A DNA stretch of 18,566 nt from JBEVOS01 sp964564595. Lineage in GTDB: Bacteria > Pseudomonadota > Alphaproteobacteria > Caulobacterales > Aquidulcibacteraceae. Below are positions 7,436-14,603 of the stretch, piece after piece. The first letter of the stretch is position 1, and the number at the start of each line of letters is the position of its first letter. The stretch spans positions 1 through 18,566 of the forward strand of contig CAZMCA010000055.1 in assembly GCA_964564595.1 (NCBI GenBank), read 5' to 3'. The notes beneath the pieces are model-generated. The model did no database searches and was not told the DNA's origin. It saw only the letters and a list, made by a program, of their open reading frames with translations. A program made the translations under genes and the position numbers.

Positions 7436-8818
7436 ATGAGCGATCTCTACGAGAAACTTGCCGCACGCCTTGGCCCGAAGGGCTTCACCACCAAAGCGGA
7501 CGCGCTCGCGCCGCACCTTGTCGAGTGGCGCGGCCGTTACAGCGGCCACACGCCCTTCCTTGCAATGCCGTCATCAACCGAGGAAGTCGCCGACGTCGTG
7601 CGGATGTGCGCCGCCGCAGGCGCCGCGATCACGCCACAGGGCGGCAACACCGGTCTCGTCGGCGGGCAAATCCCGGACGGCGAAGTGCTGCTCTCCATGA
7701 AGCGCATGAACCGCATCCGCTCGGTCGATCCGCTCGACGATGCGCTGATCGCGGAAGCGGGCGTCGTGCTTACGAGCGTGCAAGACGCAGCGGCGCAAGC
7801 GGGACGGCTCTTTCCGCTCAGCCTTGCCAGCCAAGGCAGCGCCACGATCGGCGGCCTGCTCTCCACCAACGCCGGCGGCGTGCACGTGGTGCGCTACGGA
7901 ATGATGCGCGACCTGGTGCTCGGCGTAGAAGCCGTGCTCGCGGACGGACGCATACTCGAAGGTCTGAAGACACTCCGAAAGGACAATACGGGTTACGATC
8001 TGAAACAGCTTTTCATCGGCGCCGAGGGCACGCTCGGGATCATCACCGCCGCATCCCTGAAACTGTTCCCGCGCCCGGCGGAGCATCTCGTGGCCGTTTG
8101 CGCCGTCGAGAGCCCGGATCACGCCCTGAAACTGCTGCACCGCGCCAAAGCGGGCACGGGCGCGCTCGCTGCGTTCGAGCTGATGAATCGCATGAGCGTC
8201 GATGTCACGGTGAAGAACGTCGCCGGTATGCGCGACCCATTCCAAGGTGCGCCATTTTTGACACTCCTCGAGTTTGAAAGCGCAGCGCCCAGCGGTCTGC
8301 GCGCAGCCGTCGAGGACGTGCTGGCGGAAGGAATCAGCGCAGGCGACGCGCAGGACGCCGTCATCGCCGAGAACGAGCCTCAGGCGCGCGCATTCTGGGC
8401 GCTGCGCGAGAATATTTCCGCCGGACACCGCCCCGAGGGCGCGCAAGTGAATCACGACATCTCCGTGCCTGTGAGCGCAGTGCCGCGCTTCCTTGCGAGC
8501 TGTGAATCAGCAATCGCGGCCGCATGCCCGGGTGCGCGAATTGTCGCGTTCGGCCATATGGGCGACGGCAATATCCACTATTCCGTGATGCAGCCGCTCG
8601 GCGCCGATCCGGCTGCCTTTCCCGGCGATGCGCTCTCCGATCTCGTCAATCGCATCGCCGTCGATCTTGGCGGATCGATCTCGGCGGAACACGGCATTGG
8701 CGTGTCACGGCGCGATGATTTCGCGCGCTTCAAGGATCCGCAGGCGATCGCCGTGATGCGCGCGCTCAAGGCCGCGCTCGATCCGAATCGCGTGATGAAT
8801 CCGCGCGCGCTGATCTGA
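7436..8818 (+). CDS. FAD-linked D-2-hydroxyacid dehydrogenase (GlcD / D2HGDH-like)
   Basis: The 460-aa protein has the vanillyl-alcohol-oxidase-type FAD domain (about 35-215). It shows PQGGNTGLVGGQ (67-78), SQGSATIGGLLSTNAGG (132-148) and IGAEGTLGIIT (194-204), followed by the FAD-oxidase C-terminal domain. The metal/substrate motif FGHMGDGNIHYSV lies near residue 370, and SAEHGIGVSRRD near 415. These fit D-2-hydroxyglutarate, D-lactate or glycolate dehydrogenases. Overall similarity looks closest to the D-2-hydroxyglutarate dehydrogenase subgroup, but the acid oxidised cannot be fixed from sequence. It is probably soluble and passes electrons to an ETF or quinone acceptor. It starts 35 nt after sua5 and ends in DPNRVMNPRAL, the usual terminus. 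Confidence 0.93.
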   Translation: MSDLYEKLAARLGPKGFTTKADALAPHLVEWRGRYSGHTPFLAMPSSTEEVADVVRMCAAAGAAITPQGGNTGLVGGQIPDGEVLLSMKRMNRIRSVDPLDDALIAEAGVVLTSVQDAAAQAGRLFPLSLASQGSATIGGLLSTNAGGVHVVRYGMMRDLVLGVEAVLADGRILEGLKTLRKDNTGYDLKQLFIGAEGTLGIITAASLKLFPRPAEHLVAVCAVESPDHALKLLHRAKAGTGALAAFELMNRMSVDVTVKNVAGMRDPFQGAPFLTLLEFESAAPSGLRAAVEDVLAEGISAGDAQDAVIAENEPQARAFWALRENISAGHRPEGAQVNHDISVPVSAVPRFLASCESAIAAACPGARIVAFGHMGDGNIHYSVMQPLGADPAAFPGDALSDLVNRIAVDLGGSISAEHGIGVSRRDDFARFKDPQAIAVMRALKAALDPNRVMNPRALI

Positions 8819-8889
8819 TTGTGCAGCGCAAAGCGCGGTGCGATTCGCAAACGCGCTGCAAAGAATCTGCAACAGAAAGCGCGACAGGC

Positions 8890-8933
8890 GAATTTTTATG
8901 TGTTAGCGCGCAAAACAGTTCGTGAAAAAATTC
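8890..8933. promoter_or_regulatory. AT-rich region with GAATTTTT/AAAAATTC inverted repeat upstream of the H1-like gene
   Basis: The 144-bp gap 8819-8962 is unusually AT-rich in its second half. GAATTTTT (8890-8897) and AAAAATTC (8926-8933) are exact reverse complements, 28 nt apart. Two GANTC sites (8842-8846 and 8863-8867) lie just upstream. This is probably the promoter region of the H1-like gene, but I cannot pick -35/-10 elements with confidence. Confidence 0.25.
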
Positions 8934-8962
8934 ATACGCGAACGTCTCTGAGGAGCACACAC

Positions 8963-9196
8963 ATGGCTAGGAAAGCAAAGAAAGCGACGGTCAAGAAAGC
9001 CGCCAAAAAGAAAACCGTGCGCAAGGCCGCCAAGAAGACCGGCGCCAAGAAGGCCACGGTGAAGAAGGCCGCGAAGAAGAAGACCGCGCGCAAGGCGAAG
9101 AAGGCCGCGACGAAGCGCGCCCCCGCCAAGAAGAAGACGGCCCGCAAGGCGAAGCGGAAGACCGGCCGCAAGAAAGCTGCCAAGAAGGCCGCGTAA
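8963..9196 (+). CDS. Histone H1-like Lys/Ala-rich nucleoid protein
   Basis: The product has 77 aa, composed almost only of Lys, Ala, Arg and Thr. The ATG at 8963 is preceded by AGGAG with a 7-nt spacing. The upstream 48 in-frame codons cross an AT-rich promoter-like region and are rejected as coding. The sequence is a degenerate repeat: KKATVKKAAKKKT occurs exactly at residues 6-18 and 29-41 (23-residue period), with further AKKKTARKAK blocks after. It resembles the C-terminal tail of eukaryotic H1 and bacterial HC2/AlgP-type proteins, which bind DNA nonspecifically. No folded domain is present. It is separated from neighbours by its own promoter-like gap and a downstream hairpin, so it is likely monocistronic. 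Confidence 0.9.
   Translation: MARKAKKATVKKAAKKKTVRKAAKKTGAKKATVKKAAKKKTARKAKKAATKRAPAKKKTARKAKRKTGRKKAAKKAA
8978..9115 (+). repeat. Two tandem 69-bp units inside the H1-like gene
   Basis: Codons 6-28 and 29-51 are two adjacent copies of a 23-residue unit. The first 13 residues are identical. The DNA differs mainly at third positions: the first copy mixes AAA and AAG for Lys and the second uses AAG, so the duplication is not recent. Confidence 0.6.
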
Positions 9197-9210
9197 GCCA
9201 CATGTTGAGA

Positions 9211-9235
9211 GCCGCGGCCGAGAAACGGCCGCGGC
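9211..9235 (+). terminator. GC-rich perfect hairpin after the H1-like gene
   Basis: GCCGCGGCCG (9211-9220), a 5-nt loop AGAAA and CGGCCGCGGC (9226-9235) form a perfect 10-bp stem 14 nt after the stop codon. There is no clear T-run, only a short pyrimidine stretch, so it is either a weakly canonical intrinsic terminator or a 3'-end stabiliser. It lies between convergent genes and could serve both strands. Confidence 0.55.
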
Positions 9236-9269
9236 GCCTCCTTCCCGGATACGAAGTTAAGTCCCGCGC

Positions 9270-9689
9270 CTACGAGATCGGCGCATTTGACCCGCTGCAG
9301 GCGCGCACGCCGCGCCGCACTTCGGTGGTCACGAAATCCGGCGCGTCCGGCCCGGAATTGAACCGAAAGCCCGACCCTTCCCGCCGCACCGCAAAGCAAG
9401 ATTGCGCGCGAAACCCGCTTGAGCGGTAAGAGAAGCACGCCTCGCCAGCTTCGTTGATGGTGAGGCGGCCTTCATCGAATGCGCCGTCCATCAGATAGGC
9501 CGTGCGCCCGCCAGGCTCGATGCACTCACGCCAGCGCGAGCCGTTGCCCTCGTAGACGCCGGCCATCTCGATGCCATAGAGCGCCTGGCGCGCCTCACGC
9601 GCATTGAGCACGGCGCTCTGCGCGCCCGCGGCGGCGGCTGCGGCGACGCCGAAGAACGCGAACGCGGCGGCGGCGAAACGGGCAGACAT
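9270..9689 (-). CDS. Secreted protein with four cysteines, unknown function
   Basis: This 139-aa protein has a start at 9687-9689 preceded by GGAGG. A signal peptide covers residues 1-24, with an Ala-rich core and AGA-Q cleavage. The mature part contains C56, C85, C98 and C131, enough for two disulfides, and alternating short strands that suggest a small beta-rich periplasmic domain. The pattern GVYEGNGSRWRECIEPGGRT near 44-63 followed by FDEGRLTINEAGEACFSY is reminiscent of small secreted alphaproteobacterial proteins of unknown function, but I cannot name a family. It lies 36 nt downstream of the DUF6498 gene on the same strand, probably in one transcript. Confidence 0.78.
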   Translation of the reverse strand: MSARFAAAAFAFFGVAAAAAAGAQSAVLNAREARQALYGIEMAGVYEGNGSRWRECIEPGGRTAYLMDGAFDEGRLTINEAGEACFSYRSSGFRAQSCFAVRREGSGFRFNSGPDAPDFVTTEVRRGVRACSGSNAPIS

Positions 9690-9725
9690 GCTTAACGGCC
9701 TCCGGCGCGAGGAAGGCCGATCTAA

Positions 9726-10355
9726 TCACGCGTCCCAGCGCGCGTCACGCTGAGGCTGCCGCGAGGCGAGCCACACGTCCGCGCCGGTCTTGAAGAGCGC
9801 AAGCAGGACGACGCCTGCTTGCGGCGCGCCGACCGCAAGCAGGAAGAACCCCGAGGCGATGATCGTCACGTGCAGGACCACGATCCGCGGATAGGGCGCG
9901 AACATGATATCGAGCCCCGCGCGGTCACGAATGTCCCCGCGCGCGAACATGAGCGCGAGCATCACCGTCTGCCAAAGCGCGGCAGCGCCAACAGCAGCGG
10001 CGAAGTTGATATTGGCGCCGATCTCACGGAGCGCGACTGCGAGCAGGTCCGGCTCCGACGACGCCATCCCCGCCGTCTCGCCGAAACTGTAGACGACGAA
10101 GAAACCGTGCACTGAGCAGAAGATGCCGTAGTGCACCGTGAAGAACGCCGCGTAGAAAAGCGCGGCCCGCTCGCTGGTGAACAACCCGCGGGACGCCAAC
10201 GCCGCGAAGGTGCGCACCCCGATGAAGACGTTCTCGATCCAGTAGAGAAAGATCAGCGGGAACGCTTCCCAGCCCCAAAACAGGACGCCGATCACCGGAA
10301 CGAGATTGTAGATGAGCGTCGAGACCGGCGCTCCCAACGTCAACCAAGCCGGCAT
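9726..10355 (-). CDS. DUF6498-like integral membrane protein
   Basis: I chose the ATG at 10353-10355 (209 aa) because GGGGGAAG lies just upstream. The open frame continues for 156 codons, but only as a shadow of the divergent SDR gene. The protein has about five or six hydrophobic helices. Conserved-looking blocks are FLYWIENVFIGVR (36-48), HYGIFCSVHGFFV (75-87) and PYPRIVVLHVTII (154-166), which I associate with the DUF6498 family of unknown function. The paired His residues in the second block and H162 in the third are the most notable polar residues in the membrane segments. It is divergent from the SDR at 10425 across a 69-bp gap. Confidence 0.82.
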   Translation of the reverse strand: MPAWLTLGAPVSTLIYNLVPVIGVLFWGWEAFPLIFLYWIENVFIGVRTFAALASRGLFTSERAALFYAAFFTVHYGIFCSVHGFFVVYSFGETAGMASSEPDLLAVALREIGANINFAAAVGAAALWQTVMLALMFARGDIRDRAGLDIMFAPYPRIVVLHVTIIASGFFLLAVGAPQAGVVLLALFKTGADVWLASRQPQRDARWDA

Positions 10356-10366
10356 TCTTCCCCCAT

Positions 10367-10394
10367 TTGCGCCCGCGCCGCGCACCGCTAGCAT
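10367..10394 (+). promoter_or_regulatory. Candidate promoter of the SDR gene at 10425
   Basis: TTGCGC (10367-10372), 16 nt, then TAGCAT (10389-10394). The -10 sits in GCTAGC, which is palindromic and could also serve the divergent DUF6498 gene. Confidence 0.25.
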
Positions 10395-10424
10395 GACGGC
10401 GACATATTTCAGAGGAAACCCCAG

Positions 10425-11207
10425 ATGGCCTACGCTCCCTTCAATCTCAAAGGCAAAGTCGCGCTCGTCACAGGGGGCAATCGCGGCATCGGCTGGGGCA
10501 TGGCCGAAGCGCTCGCCCAATCGGGCGCCGACGTCGCGATCTGGGGCCGCAAGGCCGATGCGAACAAAGCCGCCGTCGAGAAGCTGAAGGCGCTCGGCGT
10601 TGAAGCGCGCGGCTATGAGATCGACGTGGCTGAAGAAGCGCAGGTCGTCCAAGGCATGGCGGACACTGTGAAGGATTTCGGCGCCGTTCACTTCGTGGTT
10701 GCGAACGCCGGCGTCGGCGCGGGCGCGCCGAGCTTTGCCGAGATGCCAACGAGCACGTACCGCTACGTGCTCTCGGTGAACCTCGACGGCGTGTTCTTCA
10801 CGCTCCGCGAAGCGTGCAAGCACATGGTCGAGCGCGCCAAGGCGGGCGACCCGGGCGGTTCGCTCGTGGGCGTCGCGTCACTGGCGGCCATCGAAGGCGC
10901 GGCGCGCAATGAAGCGTACGCCGCGACCAAGGGCGCGGTGATCTCCATGATGAAGTCGATCGCGGTCGAGCACGCGCGCTATGGCGTGCGCGCCAACGCT
11001 GTACTGCCCGGCTGGATCGCGACGGACATGACTGCCGGCGCGCAATCGGCGCCGGCCTTCGCCGAAAAGGTGATCCCGCGCGTGCCCGCGCGCCGGTGGG
11101 GCAAGCCGGAGGACTTCGGCGGGGTGGCCGTCTATCTCGCGTCGGACGCGAGCGCCTACCACTCGGGCGATCTCTTCGTGATCGACGGCGGCTACTCGAT
11201 CTTCTGA
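10425..11207 (+). CDS. Short-chain dehydrogenase/reductase, FabG-like
   Basis: A 260-aa classical SDR with a GAGGAAA ribosome binding site ahead of the ATG. The nucleotide-binding motif TGGNRGIG spans 16-23, NAG is at 94-96, and the catalytic residues are S152, Y165 and K169 (YAATK). The segment LPGWIATDMT (194-203) and the C-terminal FVIDGGYSIF are typical of the family. The nearest resemblance is to 3-oxoacyl-ACP reductase/gluconate dehydrogenase-like SDRs, but the substrate is not determinable. It is cytoplasmic and NAD(P)H-dependent, and apparently monocistronic: 64 nt separate it from the DUF883 gene. Confidence 0.93.
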   Translation: MAYAPFNLKGKVALVTGGNRGIGWGMAEALAQSGADVAIWGRKADANKAAVEKLKALGVEARGYEIDVAEEAQVVQGMADTVKDFGAVHFVVANAGVGAGAPSFAEMPTSTYRYVLSVNLDGVFFTLREACKHMVERAKAGDPGGSLVGVASLAAIEGAARNEAYAATKGAVISMMKSIAVEHARYGVRANAVLPGWIATDMTAGAQSAPAFAEKVIPRVPARRWGKPEDFGGVAVYLASDASAYHSGDLFVIDGGYSIF

Positions 11208-11271
11208 TGGAACGCCGGACCTTGCGCGCGCGTTAGCCATCCCGGTCGTAATCGGCCAGGGGAAGGGCTAC

Positions 11272-11505
11272 ATGAACGCCATGACCAACGAAACCATCGC
11301 TGCCGCGCGCGAAGGCCTAGAGCGCATCGAGGGCGCCGCTCGCGATCAGCTCACCGCCGCCGCCGACGCCGCCGAGGCCAGCCTCGAAACCGCGCGCGAC
11401 TTTGTCGAGCGCCAAGCGCGCGAGCGCCCGCTGACCACGGTCGGCGTGGCGCTTGGCGTCGGTGTTGTGATCGGCCTTCTGCTGACGAGCGGCCGGCGCG
11501 ACTGA
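11272..11505 (+). CDS. DUF883 (ElaB/YqjD-like) tail-anchored membrane protein
   Basis: The 77-aa product has an amphipathic, Ala/Glu-rich helix (5-50) followed by RERPLTTVG and a single transmembrane helix at about 56-73, which is the ElaB/YqjD/DUF883 layout. Relatives in enterobacteria sit in the inner membrane and associate with ribosomes in stationary phase; that role is not shown here. AGGGGAAGGG precedes the ATG at 11272; another in-frame ATG follows three codons later. The stop overlaps the next start (TGATG), pairing it with a holin-like membrane protein. Confidence 0.85.
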   Translation: MNAMTNETIAAAREGLERIEGAARDQLTAAADAAEASLETARDFVERQARERPLTTVGVALGVGVVIGLLLTSGRRD

Positions 11506-11894
11506 TGTTCGACAAGGCGCTCAACTCGCTCATCAGCGTCACCATCGTGTGCGCGTCCGCCGCGCTCGCAGTGTTCGCTGCTGGATTTGCTCTTTACGCG
11601 CTTGCCCTGCCGCAGCTCGGCCCCGCAGGCGCAGCGGCGGTCGTCGCGGCGCTGGCGGCGCTTCTGGTCGCCCTCGTCGGCGCGGTGCGCATGCTGCGCA
11701 GCAAGGATAAGGAGCGCGAAGCGGCGCTCGCCCAATCGGAGCTGACAAGCGCCTTTCCCGAGCCGATCCGTGGCTTGATGCAGCGCCATCCCCTTGCGGC
11801 AATCGCGGTGACGGTTCTCGGCGGCCTCGTCGCGGCGCGCAATCCGCGGATCATCCGCGAACTCGTGTCGGCGCTCCGCACCCACCGCCACTAG
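11505..11894 (+). CDS. Holin-superfamily-like membrane protein (partner of DUF883)
   Basis: The 129-aa product has two adjacent transmembrane helices (about 10-35 and 43-62), a charged linker with RSKDKEREAAL (65-75), and a third hydrophobic segment (about 95-111) in HPLAAIAVTVLGGLVAARNP. Helix-helix-charge proteins next to DUF883 genes are commonly annotated as phage holin family/Act_Holin_E. No phage genes are nearby, so this is a chromosomal envelope gene, not a lysis cassette. Its ATG shares one base with the DUF883 stop, so translation is coupled. The last hydrophobic block resembles the DUF883 membrane segment, hinting at heteromeric packing. Confidence 0.7.
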   Translation: MFDKALNSLISVTIVCASAALAVFAAGFALYALALPQLGPAGAAAVVAALAALLVALVGAVRMLRSKDKEREAALAQSELTSAFPEPIRGLMQRHPLAAIAVTVLGGLVAARNPRIIRELVSALRTHRH

Positions 11895-11903
11895 CCAGCT
11901 GCT

Positions 11904-11932
11904 TTGACATCGCCGCCCGCCCAGAGGATTTT
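11904..11932 (+). promoter_or_regulatory. Candidate promoter of the beta-helix/cytochrome operon
   Basis: A perfect TTGACA (11904-11909) with a 17-nt spacer precedes GATTTT (11927-11932), a weak -10. It lies in the 59-bp gap before the beta-helix gene and upstream of a GGGAGGA ribosome binding site. Confidence 0.4.
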
Positions 11933-11953
11933 GGCGCGGGAGGACAACCAACG

Positions 11954-13183
11954 ATGACTCGCGCCCTCATGCTCGCGGCGGCGGCCCTTATGTTCTCGAA
12001 CACGGCTGACGCACGCACCTGGCGCGTTGCGCCCGGCCCAAACGCCCAGACCGAGTTGCAAGAGGCGCTCATCCAGGCGCAGCCCGGCGATGAAGTACGC
12101 CTGCGCGAAGGGCGCTACGATCTGACAGCCGGGCTCTCGCTCGATGTCGATCGCGTCACGGTGCGCGGCGCGGGCGAGCGGCGCACAATCCTCTCCTTTG
12201 CTGGCCAGCGGCAAGGCGCAGAAGGCCTCCTCGTCACAAGCGACAATGTCCGGCTCGAAGACTTTGCCGTCGAAGACGCCAAGGGCGACGCCATCAAGGC
12301 GCGTGACTGCACCAACATCGCCTTTATCGGCGTGCGCGCGGAATGGACGCGCGGGCCCAACCCTGACAACGGCGCCTACGGCCTCTATCCGGTGAACTGC
12401 ACCAACGTGCTGATCGAGCGCTCGATCGCGCGCGGCGCTTCGGACGCTGGCATTTATGTCGGCCAGTCGCGTAACATCATCGTGCGTGAGAGCGTCGCGG
12501 AGCGGAACGTCGCCGGCATCGAGATCGAAAACAGCTTCAACGCCGACGTATTCGACAATATCGCGCGCAACAACACCGGCGGCATCCTCGTGTTCGACCT
12601 GCCCGGCTTGCCGCAACAAGGCGGCCACTCGGTCCGCGTGTTCAACAATCAGATCATCGACAACAACACCGCGAACTTCGCCCCGCCCGGCAACATCGTC
12701 GCGGGCGTGCCGGCCGGGACCGGCATGATCATTATGGCGAACCGCAACGTGCACGTGTTTGACAACGAGATCGGCGACCACGGCACCGTGAACGTCATGA
12801 TCACCGCTTATCGCGAGCGCATCGAGGATCCGAACTACAACCCGCTGCCGCGCGACATCGTCGTGCGCGACAATCGCATGGGCCGTTCGGGCTATGCGCC
12901 GGCGGGCCGGTTCGAGCCGCTGACGCAAGCGGGCGTGCGGCTCCCCGATATTCTGTGGGACGGCGCAACGATCTACAGCGCCGCCGGCACGCCCCGGACG
13001 GGCCTCGTGCGCCTCGTGATCGAAGACAATGGCGGCCTCGGCGGCGACGGCCCGGCGACGTTCCTGTCGTTCGGCGTGCCGGTCGCGGGCGGCGATCTTG
13101 CGGAAATGGCGCCTGACACGACGATCCCCGGCGCTGGCGCGCGGATCGAAGAGCCGCAAGCCGTGCGGCTGCCGCGCTGGTGA
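11954..13183 (+). CDS. Secreted parallel beta-helix repeat protein (TIGR03805-like)
   Basis: The 409-aa protein has a signal peptide (1-20, cleavage after ADA) and a pectate-lyase-like right-handed beta-helix. After ALIQAQPGDEVRLREGRYD (38-56), short turns repeat: NVRLEDFAVEDAKGDAIKA, NIAFIGVRAEW, NVLIERSIARGASDAGIYVG, NIIVRESVAERNVAGIEIE, NADVFDNIARNNTGGILVF and NVHVFDNEIGDHG. I recall a family (TIGR03805) with this layout that is usually encoded beside a partner family (TIGR03806). The next gene matches that partner, which strengthens the call. Beta-helices often bind or cleave polysaccharide, but no lyase or hydrolase catalytic set is apparent. GGGAGGA precedes the ATG. The stop overlaps the GTG start of the cytochrome gene (GTGA). 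Confidence 0.9.
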   Translation: MTRALMLAAAALMFSNTADARTWRVAPGPNAQTELQEALIQAQPGDEVRLREGRYDLTAGLSLDVDRVTVRGAGERRTILSFAGQRQGAEGLLVTSDNVRLEDFAVEDAKGDAIKARDCTNIAFIGVRAEWTRGPNPDNGAYGLYPVNCTNVLIERSIARGASDAGIYVGQSRNIIVRESVAERNVAGIEIENSFNADVFDNIARNNTGGILVFDLPGLPQQGGHSVRVFNNQIIDNNTANFAPPGNIVAGVPAGTGMIIMANRNVHVFDNEIGDHGTVNVMITAYRERIEDPNYNPLPRDIVVRDNRMGRSGYAPAGRFEPLTQAGVRLPDILWDGATIYSAAGTPRTGLVRLVIEDNGGLGGDGPATFLSFGVPVAGGDLAEMAPDTTIPGAGARIEEPQAVRLPRW

Positions 13184-14244
13184 AGCGGGCGCTCGCCGCC
13201 CTTGCGGCGTTCGCCGCATTGATCGTGGCCGCTGCCGAGGCGCAGCGGCCACAACCGGTCAACATGGCGGCCCTTGCCGCTACAGCGGCGGCGCCCACGC
13301 TCGACGCCTATCGCCTGTTCACCGACGCTGGCGCGCGTACGCCGAACGCAGGCGTAACGCCCTACGTGATCAACACCGAGCTCTATTCAGACGCGGCGCT
13401 GAAGTTTCGCTTCGTGTTCGTGCCGAACGGCCAGCGCGCGCGCTACAACGCACAGGGCGTGCTCGACTTTCCGGTCGGCACGGTGCTGGTGAAGACCTTC
13501 GCCGTCGCGCCCGACATGCAGCACGCGCCGGCGGAGAATATTCGCTACCTCGAAACGCGCCTGCTGATCCGCCAGCAATCCGGATGGGTCGCGCGCGCTT
13601 ATGTTTGGAACGAGGCGCAGACCGAGGCGCGCCTCACCATTGCGGGCGCGGCGATCCCAGTTTCGTACGTCGATCCCCACGGCGAAGCCGCGTCCATCGA
13701 GTGGCGTGTGCCGAACCGCAACCAATGCGGCGGCTGCCATGAGATCGGTGGCGCAATGACGCCGCTCGGCCCCAGCGCGCGCAACCTGAACCGCGATGGG
13801 CAACTCGCAGCGCTCGTGAACGCTGGCCTGCTCGACGCTGCGCCTGCGGATGCGCCGCGCGCGCCGCGCGCCTTCGATCCGGCCACGGGCTCGCTCGATC
13901 AGCGCGCGCGCGCCTATCTCGATGTGAACTGCGCGCACTGCCACAACCCGGACGGCCCGGCGCATACATCCGGCCTCGATCTACGCGCCGCAACCGCCGA
14001 TCCCGTGCATTGGGGCGTGCGCAAGCGCCCGGTCGCGGCGGGGCGCGGCTCGGCCGGGTTCGAGTTTTCCATCGCGCCCGGCGCGCCAGAGCGCTCGATC
14101 CTCGTCTATCGCATGGAAAGCCTCGATCCTGGCGTGATGATGCCCGAGCTCGGGCGCCAGCGGATCGACCGCGAAGGCGTTGCGCTCATACGCGACTGGA
14201 TCGCCGCGATGGACGAGAACGGCCACCCGAGAGCCGCGCCATGA
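13180..14244 (+). CDS. Periplasmic diheme c-type cytochrome (SO2930 / TIGR03806-like)
   Basis: A GTG start at 13180 overlaps the previous stop. The 354-aa product begins with a signal peptide (1-21, AEA-Q). Two c-heme motifs are present, CGGCH (183-187) and CAHCH (251-255). Each is followed by a Met-Pro element that could supply the distal ligand: M193 in MTPLG and M320/M321 in MMPELG. The N-terminal 170 residues contain no heme motif and hold family blocks such as YVINTELYSDAALKFRFVF and FPVGTVLVKTF. The C-terminal helix VALIRDWIAAM is typical of cytochrome c folds. It should transfer electrons in the periplasm together with the beta-helix partner; donor and acceptor are unknown. The stop overlaps the folB-like start. 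Confidence 0.9.
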   Translation: MKRALAALAAFAALIVAAAEAQRPQPVNMAALAATAAAPTLDAYRLFTDAGARTPNAGVTPYVINTELYSDAALKFRFVFVPNGQRARYNAQGVLDFPVGTVLVKTFAVAPDMQHAPAENIRYLETRLLIRQQSGWVARAYVWNEAQTEARLTIAGAAIPVSYVDPHGEAASIEWRVPNRNQCGGCHEIGGAMTPLGPSARNLNRDGQLAALVNAGLLDAAPADAPRAPRAFDPATGSLDQRARAYLDVNCAHCHNPDGPAHTSGLDLRAATADPVHWGVRKRPVAAGRGSAGFEFSIAPGAPERSILVYRMESLDPGVMMPELGRQRIDREGVALIRDWIAAMDENGHPRAAP

Positions 14245-14603
14245 ACGGCCTGCAGATCATCCGCATCGAGGACGCGCGCACGCTCGTCAAAGTCGGTGTG
14301 CCCGATCCGGAACGCGCCAAGCCGCAAGAGGTGCGCGTGAGCGTCGCGCTCGCGATCTCCGAACCGCCGGATTTTCTTGCCGAAGACCGCCTTGCGCAGA
14401 CCGTCGACTACGACCGCATCATCGCGTTCATTCGCCGCGATCTCGATCAACCGGCGCACCTGATCGAGACGCTCGCCGACCGTGTCGCGCGCCATTGCCT
14501 CTCGCTCACACCTCGCGCGCGCTGGGTGGAGGTCACCGTGAAGAAACCATCGGTGATGGGCGCCGACGGGCTCGTCTCGGTCACATTGCGGCGCGAAGCA
14601 TGA
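14241..14603 (+). CDS. folB: Dihydroneopterin aldolase family protein (FolB-like)
   Basis: The 120-aa product matches the FolB/FolX fold in length and motifs: IIRIEDARTLVKVGVPDPER, TVDYDRIIAFIRRDL (54-68), HLIETLADRVARHC (73-86) with the conserved Glu76, and VTVKKPSVMGAD (98-109) with the catalytic Lys at 101 or 102. FolB cleaves 7,8-dihydroneopterin to 6-hydroxymethyl-dihydropterin in folate synthesis. FolX relatives only epimerise, and I cannot exclude that. The ATG at 14241 overlaps the cytochrome stop (ATGA), and its own stop overlaps the next start. Its pairing with a pteridine-reductase-like SDR supports a pterin role. Confidence 0.9.
   Translation: MNGLQIIRIEDARTLVKVGVPDPERAKPQEVRVSVALAISEPPDFLAEDRLAQTVDYDRIIAFIRRDLDQPAHLIETLADRVARHCLSLTPRARWVEVTVKKPSVMGADGLVSVTLRREA

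Noticed and set aside
8819..8962. 48-codon extension of the H1-like gene
   Set aside because: It crosses an AT-rich promoter-like gap, differs in composition, and AGGAG is placed for the ATG at 8963.
8978..9193. Possible CRISPR-like or satellite repeat
   Set aside because: The repetition is codon-periodic, varies at third positions and encodes the H1-like protein; there are no spacers.
10356..10823. 156-codon extension of the DUF6498 gene
   Set aside because: It is antisense to the divergent SDR; GGGGGAAG marks the internal ATG.
11208..11271. Promoter for the DUF883 gene
   Set aside because: TTGCGC at 11222 has no -10-like element at usable spacing, so I do not list one.
11272..11894. Phage holin / prophage remnant
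   Set aside because: No phage structural, lysin or integrase genes are present; the DUF883 partner and ordinary codon use indicate a chromosomal gene pair.
11891..13252. 453-codon open frame on the minus strand
   Set aside because: It lies opposite the beta-helix gene, which has a signal peptide, ribosome binding site and clear repeats. The antisense product has Arg/His/Val-rich shadow composition.
14180..14599. Long upstream extension of the pteridine-reductase-like SDR
   Set aside because: Its reading is a frame shadow of folB; the ATGA overlap at 14600 gives a standard 252-aa SDR.
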